The position numbers were made by a program, and so were the translations under genes. Positions 1-4,993 of a stretch of DNA of 6,458 nt are shown here, piece by piece; the first letter of the stretch is position 1; each line of letters begins with the position of its first letter. Under the pieces are notes generated by a model, which worked only from the letters and a program-made list of their open reading frames with translations, made no database searches and was not told the origin of the DNA. The stretch lies in NCBI GenBank assembly GCA_003663055.1, contig QMZF01000059.1, positions 1 through 6,458 on the forward strand, given 5' to 3'. The DNA comes from Archaeoglobales archaeon (GTDB taxonomy: Archaea > Halobacteriota > Archaeoglobi > Archaeoglobales > Archaeoglobaceae).

Positions 1-1076
1 CTTCCGTTATACTCGAGTTTTCCGTCTGATAACGCAAGCAGCCTTTCAAATACGGGCAGAGTTATGACTCCGTCGTAGACCTTGTAGCCAAATTCACCCT
101 CTTTGGGTTCGTAGGGCTTGAAACCCGTGGCAAGTATTATTAGGCTTCCCGTAAGCTCTATAGTTTGGGGTTTCTGATCGAAATCTGGATTGCATTCGCC
201 ACACTTTGTGCATGCTTCTATGTCTATAACTGGAATGTCGGGATAACTGAAATCTCTCCTGTAAATCGCCTTCCTCTTCGTCAATCCGTAGTTAAATTCG
301 TCTGGCACCTCAACCGGACATTTCGCAATTACCTCATCGCTAACCTTTCCAACGTACCTCGGGTTTACCTTTATTGTAACCTTGAATTCTCCGAGAGCTC
401 CTTCAGCAGCAACGATTTCCGCATTTGTATATACTTTTATGTTCGGACTTCTTTTTATTTCTTCTATAAGCTCTTTTACAATTTCGATTCCCGTCTTCCC
501 GCTTGGATATAACTTGTATATCTGTGGAACTCTCCCCCCAAGAAACGGAGACTTTTCGATGAGATGGACGGTTACACCTGCCCTAGCAAGGTCGATTGCG
601 CACCTCATGCCGGCAATTCCTCCACCAACGACTATTGCCTCTGGCTTCATATCAAGCCTTATTGGCTCGAGTTCTCTTGCTAAGCTAACCTTTGCAATCG
701 CTGCCTTTACTATCCATATTGCCTTCTGGGTTGCAGCTTCAGGCTGATCGGAGTGAACCCAAGAAGAGTGCTCTCTTATGCACACGTGTTCAAGGAGGTA
801 GGGATTCAGCCCTGCAGCTTTTGCAGCGTCTCTAAACGTCTTTTCATGCAGGTGCGGTGAACATGAAGCTACAACAACTCCATCGAGGTTAAAATTCTTT
901 ATATCTTCCTTTATGAGTTCCTGCCCAGCCTCAGAACACATAAAAACAAAATCTCTCGCAATTGCAACGTTAGGCAAGTCTTTCACAGCTTCAACAACCT
1001 TCTTGACATCAACGTAGTCAGAAATGTTACCACCGCAGTGGCAGACGTAAACTCCTATTCTCTCCCTTTCTTTCAA
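1..1076 (-). CDS. HdrA-type flavoprotein with N-terminal Fe-S domain (HdrA''), 3' end outside window
   Basis: Translation gives 358 uninterrupted residues running off the left edge. The N-terminal domain (about 1-140) is typical of heterodisulfide reductase subunit A: CHCGGNI with C12 and C14, FMCSEAGQ (C47), ASCSPHLHE (C72) and IREHSSWVH (100-108). An FAD-binding GGGIAGM (151-157) with IEKSPFLGGR (173-182) follows. The inserted ferredoxin domain is reduced: only C253 remains of the first motif, plus CTKCGEC (289-295) of the second, whose usual fourth Cys-Pro is NPDF. The Cys pair HdrA proteins carry after FPT is also absent (YPSGKTG, 190-196). The start is TTG at 1076, placed just after a strong GGAGGTG; the first in-frame ATG is residue 46, inside the conserved domain. 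The TTGA overlap with the upstream hdrA' stop implies translational coupling. The expected role is electron transfer in the cytoplasm with HdrA' and the MvhD-like subunit. QmoB-like is an alternative, but the N-terminus reads as HdrA. Confidence 0.9.
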   Translation of the reverse strand, partial: MKERERIGVYVCHCGGNISDYVDVKKVVEAVKDLPNVAIARDFVFMCSEAGQELIKEDIKNFNLDGVVVASCSPHLHEKTFRDAAKAAGLNPYLLEHVCIREHSSWVHSDQPEAATQKAIWIVKAAIAKVSLARELEPIRLDMKPEAIVVGGGIAGMRCAIDLARAGVTVHLIEKSPFLGGRVPQIYKLYPSGKTGIEIVKELIEEIKRSPNIKVYTNAEIVAAEGALGEFKVTIKVNPRYVGKVSDEVIAKCPVEVPDEFNYGLTKRKAIYRRDFSYPDIPVIDIEACTKCGECNPDFDQKPQTIELTGSLIILATGFKPYEPKEGEFGYKVYDGVITLPVFERLLALSDGKLEYNG

Positions 1077-2368
1077 CTTCCCACCTCCTTGATGTACGCT
1101 ATGCACTGTGCTGCTGCAGCAGCAGCTTCTGCAACTGTATCAGGAATATCCTTTGGACATGTAGCTGTTCCGGCAACAAATATTCCCTCAACGTTCGTTA
1201 TCGCTGGGTTTGTGCTCTCCTCAGGCTGTGAGAAAAAGCCGTACGGATTTACTTCTACACCAAGAATCTCCGCAAGTTCTGGATTCGAAAGCAAGCCTAC
1301 AGATAGAACAACCATATCATATTCCTCTTCTTCGATCTCTCCCGTCTCCGTGTTCTCAACAACAACTACGGGATTTCCATTTCTGCTCTCGATCTTTGCA
1401 ACCTTCCCCCTGACAAACCTGACTCCAAGCTCCTTAACCATGTTGTAAAATTCTTCGAATCCCTTTCCGAATGCCCTGATGTCCATGTAGTATATGGTCA
1501 CCTCTCCAAACGGTACGGCCGAAGTATACAGCAGAGCTTGCTTTACGGAGTACATACAGCAAACCCTCGAGCAGAGAGGATTCCCTACGGATTTATCCCT
1601 AGACCCGGTGCAGAGGACAAAGGCCACTTTTTCCGGTACTTTCCCATCTCCAGGCCTGAGCAAAGCGTTGTATGGTCTGGATGGGGCAAGAAGTCTTTCC
1701 ATTTGCATCGCATGGATTATGTTTGGATTCGCATTCGTATGGATCGTCGTTAGGCTACCAGTATATCCGTATTCCTTCTTCCGCTCTGGTGGGAACAGAT
1801 TATAGCCTGTTGCAATGATGATGGCCTTAACGTCAACTTCTATCTCTTCAGGTTCTTGCAGGAAGTTTATAGCTTCTTTTGGGCATGCCCTTTCGCATCT
1901 TCCACACATTATGCAGTTGTCCAAGTCTATCAACGCTTTTTTTGGAGTTGCCATCTCGAAGGGTATGTACACAGCTTTCCTCCCGATCAATCCGTATTCA
2001 AACTCCTTTGGAACTAAAACGGGGCAGACATCCTCGCATCTCCCACAGCCTATGCATGCGTCTTCATCAACGTATCTGGGCTTTTTAAGTATCCTTACCT
2101 TGAACTTTTTTCCAACCTTTTCGACTCCCTTAACCTCCGAATATGTTAGCAACTTGATCTTTGGATGCTTTGCAGTTGCAGCCATTTTTGGAGTTGTTAT
2201 ACAACCCGCACAATCTGTTGTTGGAAAAACCTTGCTGAGCTGGATCATGTGCCCGCCTATACTCGGATCTTTTTCAACCAATAAAACATCAAAACCAGCA
2301 TCTCCGAGCGTTAGCGATGCTTCCATTCCCGCTATTCCACCGCCCACCACAAGGACATCATACTCCAT
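1073..2368 (-). CDS. HdrA core flavoprotein (HdrA'), without N-terminal Fe-S domain
   Basis: The 431-residue protein is the FAD- and Fe-S-carrying core of CoB-CoM heterodisulfide reductase subunit A and of related QmoA-type proteins. It starts directly at the FAD fold: GGGIAGM (9-15) and VEKDPSIGGHM (31-41). Next come the HdrA signature FPTTDCAGCITTPKM (48-62; C53, C56) and an inserted 2x[4Fe-4S] ferredoxin domain with both motifs complete: CIGCGRCEDVCP (105-116) and CIMCGRCERACP (152-163). The NAD/FAD fold resumes at IIIATGYN (183-190), then LCTGSRD (252-258) and the HdrA motif CSRVCCMYSVKQ (266-277). Near the C-terminus, GIFVAGTATCPKDIPDTVAEA closes the FAD site. The protein lacks both the CHCG N-terminal domain and the C-terminal ferredoxin domain of full methanogen HdrA (about 650 residues). 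Its ATG lies 2 nt after the mvhD-like stop, with GGAAGGTGG as ribosome site. Likely a cytoplasmic electron-transfer partner of HdrA''. The physiological acceptor is unknown. Confidence 0.93.
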   Translation of the reverse strand: MEYDVLVVGGGIAGMEASLTLGDAGFDVLLVEKDPSIGGHMIQLSKVFPTTDCAGCITTPKMAATAKHPKIKLLTYSEVKGVEKVGKKFKVRILKKPRYVDEDACIGCGRCEDVCPVLVPKEFEYGLIGRKAVYIPFEMATPKKALIDLDNCIMCGRCERACPKEAINFLQEPEEIEVDVKAIIIATGYNLFPPERKKEYGYTGSLTTIHTNANPNIIHAMQMERLLAPSRPYNALLRPGDGKVPEKVAFVLCTGSRDKSVGNPLCSRVCCMYSVKQALLYTSAVPFGEVTIYYMDIRAFGKGFEEFYNMVKELGVRFVRGKVAKIESRNGNPVVVVENTETGEIEEEEYDMVVLSVGLLSNPELAEILGVEVNPYGFFSQPEESTNPAITNVEGIFVAGTATCPKDIPDTVAEAAAAAAQCIAYIKEVGS

Positions 2369-2370
2369 CT

Positions 2371-2751
2371 CTAACCACCTTCCAACGTTTCCTCTATCCT
2401 CTCAAGTGTTCCAACGATGGTCTCAACACACGTTGAACAAACTCCTGTCAGAACGAGTCTATCCCTGTCTATTCCATGTTCGTCAAGCAGTTCGTAGGCT
2501 TTCTCTACTCTTTTAGCAGTCTTGCCCACGCATTCCTCGCCTAGGAACGGACAATCGGGACCGCTTGATGCAACAAAAACAGCGTCAAACCCGGACTTAA
2601 ATGCATGAAGTATTACATCTGGCCTTAGCATGCTTGCGCATGGAATCCTTATAATCACCGTGTTCGGAGGATAGTGCGTATGTAGTAATCCTGCCTGGTC
2701 GAGAGCCCTGTAAGCCATATCTGCAGCAAAAATTAAAATTTTGTGGGTCAT
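2371..2751 (-). CDS. MvhD/FlpD-family iron-sulfur subunit (variant cysteine pattern)
   Basis: The 126-residue protein matches the MvhD (methyl-viologen-reducing hydrogenase delta) family, which passes electrons between a hydrogenase or dehydrogenase and HdrA. Family-like stretches are the N-terminal strand, HYPPNTVIIRIPC (26-38), ILHAFKSGFDAVFVAS (47-62), GPDCPFLGEEC (64-74) and the helix with ELLDEHGIDRDRLVL (87-101). The length is usual for a stand-alone MvhD. The N-terminal Cys pair I expect from the family (CNWCSY-like) is missing: the region reads FAADMAYRALDQAG. There is instead an extra CSTC at 105-108, where hydrogenase-linked MvhD has a Cys-free WISASEG-like stretch. Five Cys remain (38, 67, 74, 105, 108), enough for one cluster. 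The gene sits 1 nt after tusA and 2 nt before hdrA', so it is almost surely co-transcribed and its product a subunit of the HdrA'/HdrA'' complex. Family assignment is firm; cluster type is unknown. Confidence 0.85.
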   Translation of the reverse strand: MTHKILIFAADMAYRALDQAGLLHTHYPPNTVIIRIPCASMLRPDVILHAFKSGFDAVFVASSGPDCPFLGEECVGKTAKRVEKAYELLDEHGIDRDRLVLTGVCSTCVETIVGTLERIEETLEGG

Positions 2752-2752
2752 A

Positions 2753-3028
2753 TTACTTTTCCTTCTTTACAAAGTGTCTGTCGTAACCGCCCGCATCAAA
2801 GAAGCCTATGTAGACCCACTTGCCGCCAGACCTCTCGCACATCGTTTCCAAGTCATGCCTTGTTCCGTGATCGCTTGAAAGGAGTTCAAGTATCTGGCCA
2901 GCCTTCACCTTAGCTGCCAGAGCCTTCTTTGCTTCAAGCATTGGGCCAGGACATGATTGTCCTCTAGCATCCACAACAACGTCGGCTTTAATCTTCTCAG
3001 CATCCTCTTTTGTCAACTGCTTTGCCAT
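2753..3028 (-). CDS. tusA: TusA-family sulfur carrier / sulfurtransferase
   Basis: The 91-residue protein belongs to the TusA/SirA/YeeD fold. It shows the defining VVDARGQSCPGPMLEAKKAL (17-37), in which C26 of the CPGP motif is the persulfide-carrying residue. The second half has GQILELLSSDHGTRHDLETMC (44-64) and a final strand around WVYIGFFDAGG (71-81). A second Cys, C64, sits where many homologues have a helix residue, and about ten residues extend past the usual end. The family receives sulfane sulfur from cysteine desulfurases, rhodaneses or DsrE-type proteins and hands it on. The ATG at 3028 follows GGGAGGTGG, a strong ribosome site. It is the first gene of the minus-strand operon, 1 nt before the mvhD-like gene, and diverges from the DsrE-like genes. 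This suggests it is the mobile sulfur carrier between the DsrE-type proteins and the Hdr-type flavoproteins; that link is inferred. Confidence 0.92.
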   Translation of the reverse strand: MAKQLTKEDAEKIKADVVVDARGQSCPGPMLEAKKALAAKVKAGQILELLSSDHGTRHDLETMCERSGGKWVYIGFFDAGGYDRHFVKKEK

Positions 3029-3059
3029 ACTACCACCTCCCTAAAATTTGATTATGCTC

Positions 3060-3075
3060 CTCAGCTTTTGCTGAG
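3060..3075. promoter_or_regulatory. perfect inverted repeat at the predicted tusA transcription start
   Basis: CTCAGC-TTTT-GCTGAG is a 6-bp perfect palindrome with a 4-nt spacer. It covers the predicted start of the tusA transcript, so an operator for a dimeric repressor is more likely than an RNA hairpin. A short hairpin in the leader is the alternative. Confidence 0.4.
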
Positions 3076-3083
3076 AGTTGTAT

Positions 3084-3171
3084 CTTATTAATTTTTCGGT
3101 ATAGTATCTTTTTGAAGCAGCATTAAGAAGTATGCAGTCTTCAAAAGTTCCGAATAATTTAGAAAAGTTTA
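3084..3171. repeat. 88-bp imperfect direct repeat, copy 1 (tusA-proximal)
   Basis: This unit aligns without gaps to 3326-3413. The first 32 bases differ at only three positions and the last 21 at one. The middle is more diverged but keeps AAGAA and CTTCAA blocks in register. Its left end, read on the minus strand, gives CCGAAAAATTAATAAG, a plausible BRE plus TATA box for tusA. Its right end keeps AGAAAAGTTTA but is followed by CTGA, so the rightward TATA box is broken. Confidence 0.85.
3085..3100 (-). promoter_or_regulatory. putative BRE/TATA promoter of the tusA-mvhD-hdrA'-hdrA'' operon
   Basis: The minus strand reads ACCGAAAAATTAATAA, an A-rich BRE followed by an AT-rich TATA-like box centred near 3088. 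Archaeal spacing of about 26 bp puts transcription start near 3062, leaving a leader of roughly 34 nt that holds GGGAGGTGG before the tusA ATG. The predicted start falls within the palindrome at 3060-3075. TATA-like match only; no start-site data. Confidence 0.5.
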
Positions 3172-3234
3172 CTGAATCCTGCTTTATCCAGTCTCGCTTG
3201 CCACAAGGCTTACAGGAGGTTTCAAAATAATTAT

Positions 3235-3255
3235 GGTGTTAACACTTCTAACACC
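3235..3255. repeat. nested inverted repeats in the intergenic region
   Basis: GGTGTTA (3235-3241) and TAACACC (3249-3255) form 7-bp perfect arms around a 7-nt spacer. Overlapping the left arm is GTGTTAACAC (3236-3245), a perfect 10-bp palindrome. The half-site GTGTTA therefore occurs three times in 21 bp (twice as its complement), a pattern seen in operators, but it lies far from either start codon. Confidence 0.4.
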
Positions 3256-3283
3256 TTTCATTAAACTTTAACTAGTTTATACT

Positions 3284-3304
3284 TTATTAATTTTTCGGTA
3301 TAGT
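3284..3304. repeat. 21-bp partial third copy of the repeat's left end
   Basis: These 21 bases are identical to 3085-3105, the left end of copy 1, including AATTTTTCGGTATAGT. The match stops at 3304, after which the sequence turns into the inverted-repeat segment 3304-3333. On the minus strand it again reads as a CGAAAAATTAATAA promoter-like element. Confidence 0.85.
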
Positions 3305-3333
3305 TAATAAGTAAGTAGCCTATAACTTATTAA
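3304..3333. repeat. 9-bp inverted repeat upstream of copy 2
   Basis: TTAATAAGT (3304-3312) and ACTTATTAA (3325-3333) are exact reverse complements separated by 12 nt. The right arm is part of the left end of repeat copy 2, so the pair could have arisen by inverted duplication of that element or could be an operator. In AT-rich DNA chance is also possible. Confidence 0.35.
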
Positions 3334-3413
3334 TTTTTCAATATAATATCTTTTTGACACGTCGCCAAGAATTATATTGCCTTCAAGCTTTCTGAATAAT
3401 TTAGAAAAGTTTA
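3326..3413. repeat. 88-bp imperfect direct repeat, copy 2 (dsrE-proximal)
   Basis: This is the partner of 3084-3171, offset by 242 bp and of identical length. Its right end carries AGAAAAGTTTA and continues into TATA, giving an intact rightward promoter for the dsrE-like gene. Its left end on the minus strand reads TTGAAAAATTAATAAG, a weaker form of the leftward element ahead of tusA. Confidence 0.85.
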
Positions 3414-3417
3414 TATA
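3403..3417 (+). promoter_or_regulatory. BRE/TATA promoter of the dsrE-like operon
   Basis: AGAAAAG (3403-3409) directly precedes TTATATA within TTTATATA (3410-3417), a textbook archaeal BRE plus TATA box. The box centre is about 26 bp before the ATG at 3440, so transcription should begin at or next to the start codon and the mRNA should be leaderless. This agrees with the lack of a ribosome site before 3440. Confidence 0.75.
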
Positions 3418-3439
3418 GGCTCCATTGTAGTGTGGATAC

Positions 3440-3781
3440 ATGTCAGAGTTTCTGGCCGTAGCCGTATTTACGGATAAACACTTCGAGCACGTAGTAGAGC
3501 TTGTCAAGGCCGCAAAAAAGTTAGGCAAAAACACAAAGGTGTTCATGTCTGGTGAGGGTGTAAAGAACGTGAAAAACCCGAGATTAAAGGAGTTGATTGA
3601 TGCTGCCGGAGCCGAAAACGTTTTTGTCTGTGAGGCTAGCTACAGAAGATACGTTGGAGAGAACATGGAGAAACTCAAGCAGATGGAGTCGCCCGTTGAG
3701 GGTGTTCCGTACAAGAACTGGGTAACTCAGGCTAAGAATGCGGAGTTTTTAAAAGATGCAGACAGGTACGTGGTGTTTTAA
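3440..3781 (+). CDS. DsrE/TusD-like sulfur-relay protein
   Basis: The 113-residue protein has the DsrE/DsrF-like fold pattern: a first strand FLAVAVFTD (4-12), a helix HFEHVVELVKAAKKLGK (14-30), a strand TKVFMSGEGV (32-41), then LKELIDAAGAENVFVCEASYRRYVG (49-73). C64 is the only Cys and lies at the end of a strand before a helix, the place of the persulfide-carrying Cys of DsrE/TusD. The length is near the 110-130 usual for the family. The C-terminus (FLKDADRYVVF) is the usual last strand of an alpha/beta fold. The expected role is accepting or donating persulfide sulfur as part of a hetero-oligomer with the next two products, TusA being the usual partner. It is the first gene of the operon, with a predicted leaderless start. 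Specific subfamily and direction of sulfur flow are not decided by the sequence. Confidence 0.8.
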   Translation: MSEFLAVAVFTDKHFEHVVELVKAAKKLGKNTKVFMSGEGVKNVKNPRLKELIDAAGAENVFVCEASYRRYVGENMEKLKQMESPVEGVPYKNWVTQAKNAEFLKDADRYVVF

Positions 3782-4105
3782 ATGAAGGGGAAGGAGGAGT
3801 ATATTGCGGTTGTAGCGAAGGATGTTGAGTCGCAGTTTGAGGCGCTAAGAGTTGCCCTAGGAGCTGTTCTGGAGGAACACAAGTCAGATTTGTACATCTT
3901 GAACCACGAACTCGACTTCGACTACATGAAGAAGATCTGTGATGATTGTCCTGAAGAATTCGAGGATAACCTAGAATTCCTAACGGACATGCGAGGACAC
4001 CTATATTCAAACGTGAAGGAGAACGAGAAGTACAACTTTACCACACTCAGCATGGACGAGATAATGAAGAAGCTGAAAGAATACAATGTTGTTATACCCT
4101 ACTGA
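3782..4105 (+). CDS. DsrE/DsrF-like small protein with a CxxC motif
   Basis: The 107-residue protein begins with no gap after the preceding stop (TAAATG), so it is translationally coupled. The start YIAVVAKDVESQFEALRVALGAVLEEHKSDLYILNHEL (7-44) has the strand-helix-strand order of the DsrE/DsrF fold. A loop with CDDC (53-56) and a very acidic stretch (PEEFEDNLEF, 57-66) follows, then a helix containing DEIMKKLKEY before the terminal strand NVVIPY. The single Cys of typical DsrE/DsrF at the end of the third strand is not evident; the only Cys are the CxxC pair, which could carry a disulfide, metal or persulfide. Membership of the DsrE/F superfamily is inferred from pattern and neighbours, and the function is probably a structural or catalytic partner of the DsrE-like product. 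Confidence 0.65.
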   Translation: MKGKEEYIAVVAKDVESQFEALRVALGAVLEEHKSDLYILNHELDFDYMKKICDDCPEEFEDNLEFLTDMRGHLYSNVKENEKYNFTTLSMDEIMKKLKEYNVVIPY

Positions 4106-4116
4106 GGTGATAAAAG

Positions 4117-4287
4117 ATGCCTGTTTTACACATCTACAAATCGGAGCCGGATGAAATAACAAAGAAACTCGCGGAGGCTTTGTCAGAAGGGGAAGCTGTA
4201 GAAGTAAAGCTCTACGAGGGGAACGTTGATTACGAGGATCTCGTGAAAAAGATATTCGAGTGCGATAAGATTTTCTGCTGGTGGTAA
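4117..4287 (+). CDS. 56-residue protein, possibly a shortened DsrH/TusB-like subunit
   Basis: The frame from ATG 4117 to TAA 4285-4287 encodes 56 residues and has a good ribosome site, GAGGTGA (4104-4110), overlapping the previous stop codon. The protein starts MPVLHIYKSEPDE, like the MLH-type strand of DsrH/TusB. It continues with a helix ITKKLAEALSEGEAVEVKLYEG (14-35) and ends KKIFECDKIFCWW, with C49 and C54. DsrH/TusB proteins are usually 90-100 residues and often end in Trp, so this would be about half length. Position as third gene after two DsrE/F-type genes matches the dsrEFH/tusDCB order. Coding is well supported by the ribosome site and codon pattern; the family name is tentative. 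The downstream convergent gene ends 4 nt away. Confidence 0.7.
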   Translation: MPVLHIYKSEPDEITKKLAEALSEGEAVEVKLYEGNVDYEDLVKKIFECDKIFCWW

Positions 4288-4306
4288 TTTTTTATTTCTC
4301 TCTTTT
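4288..4306 (+). terminator. oligo-T terminator of the dsrE-like operon
   Basis: Six T (4288-4293) directly after the stop codon, then TTT and a pyrimidine tract ending in TTTT (4303-4306), fit the oligo-T signals that terminate archaeal transcripts without a hairpin. The tract overlaps the 3' end of the convergent nucleotidyltransferase gene. Confidence 0.5.
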
Positions 4307-4993
4307 AAGAATTTGCTGCCTAACAAAGTGATTTTTCCTCGCTATGCTCTCCAGTGCAGACTCAAAGCTCTCGTTTGGTGGGATTTTCTCGCAGAGGAAT
4401 ACACCAGTCCTTCCAATTTTTCTTCTTCTTTCAAGTACTCTCATTCTCTCCCTAATGATCTCTACACCAACATCTAGAATTTTTGCAACCTCACTTTGCT
4501 GCATTTCGTCGATGGGTATTTCTTCATGACCCTGCTTGTTTGGAAGTATGAGAACTAAGCGCTTGTCTACTCCCGGCTTTCTAATTCCATTCAGCAGTTC
4601 CTCGTAGCTTATGCAACCACCGAATCTGTAGAAGTCCATTTCTCTATCCTTCATCTTTACAAGGGGAAAGCTGACAGTAGTTGATTCATCGACAACTATT
4701 TCTCCTTTTATCGCATAATTGGGCGTTGCTTGAACTATTCGCCTTTCCATGCAGTCAACAGCTAGCTCTATCAGATAAGAAGGGCATAGCTGCGGTATGA
4801 AAATATCTATGTCGCTTTTCGTGTTAACGTCTCCCCTTGCAACACTGCCGTACAAGATTGGTGTGAATCCAGCCTTTACAAGTCTTTCCATCACTCTCCT
4901 CGCCTTCTCTCTCTTCCTTCGGAGTAGTTCCCAGTGCTCGCTATTGTAAACGACGACCTTCCTGCTCCCGAAAGTAGCAGTTTTCCTCCTCAT
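4292..4993 (-). CDS. predicted nucleotidyltransferase with C-terminal helix-turn-helix-like region (COG2413 type)
   Basis: The 233-residue protein has the polymerase-beta-type nucleotidyltransferase motif GSVARGDVNTKSDIDIF (49-65): Gly-Ser pair, then the two metal-binding Asp of SDID (D61, D63). A third carboxylate is probably within VDESTTVSFPLV (101-112) or MKDREMDF (114-121). The C-terminal part, DEMQQSEVAKILDVGVEIIRERMRVLERR (162-190), reads like a helix-turn-helix followed by a basic stretch with KIGRTGVFL (192-200). This arrangement resembles archaeal predicted nucleotidyltransferases grouped as COG2413, whose substrate I do not know. A DNA- or RNA-linked role is suggested by the basic N-terminus (MRRKTATFGSRK) and the HTH-like region. 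Its ATG overlaps the cutA stop as ATGA, so it is co-translated with cutA. Nothing here ties it to the sulfur genes. Confidence 0.82.
   Translation of the reverse strand: MRRKTATFGSRKVVVYNSEHWELLRRKREKARRVMERLVKAGFTPILYGSVARGDVNTKSDIDIFIPQLCPSYLIELAVDCMERRIVQATPNYAIKGEIVVDESTTVSFPLVKMKDREMDFYRFGGCISYEELLNGIRKPGVDKRLVLILPNKQGHEEIPIDEMQQSEVAKILDVGVEIIRERMRVLERRRKIGRTGVFLCEKIPPNESFESALESIARKNHFVRQQILKREK

Larger units (their letters stand above)
3029..3439. other. 411-bp AT-rich divergent intergenic region between tusA and the dsrE-like gene
   Basis: I see no convincing gene in this stretch. It contains two 88-bp imperfect direct repeats, a third 21-bp partial copy, promoter-like elements facing both ways, and three short inverted repeats (listed separately). 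The 3172-3283 segment between repeats is not obviously related to either flanking gene. It includes AGGAGGT (3214-3220) followed by a 12-codon ATG frame at 3233, which I do not call as a gene. Confidence 0.85.

Noticed and set aside
1073..1076. Possibility that HdrA' and HdrA'' are one gene broken by a frameshift
   Set aside because: Each has its own FAD-binding GGGIAGM and ferredoxin insert, and the TTG start has a strong ribosome site, so they are two overlapping genes.
1815..2516. A 233-codon open frame on the plus strand antisense to hdrA' and the mvhD-like gene
   Set aside because: It has no recognisable motif, is Ser/Pro/Thr rich as expected of a shadow frame, and the minus-strand proteins have clear family signatures.
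3214..3271. AGGAGGT followed by a 12-codon ATG frame (MVLTLLTPFIKL) in the intergenic region
   Set aside because: The spacing of 12 nt to the ATG is long and the frame is too short to distinguish from chance; it could be a decayed gene start or leader peptide but nothing supports this.
3304..3546. An 80-codon minus-strand frame covering part of the intergenic region and the start of the dsrE-like gene
   Set aside because: It runs through the repeat copy 2 promoter and is antisense to a gene with family signature; no ribosome site or motif.
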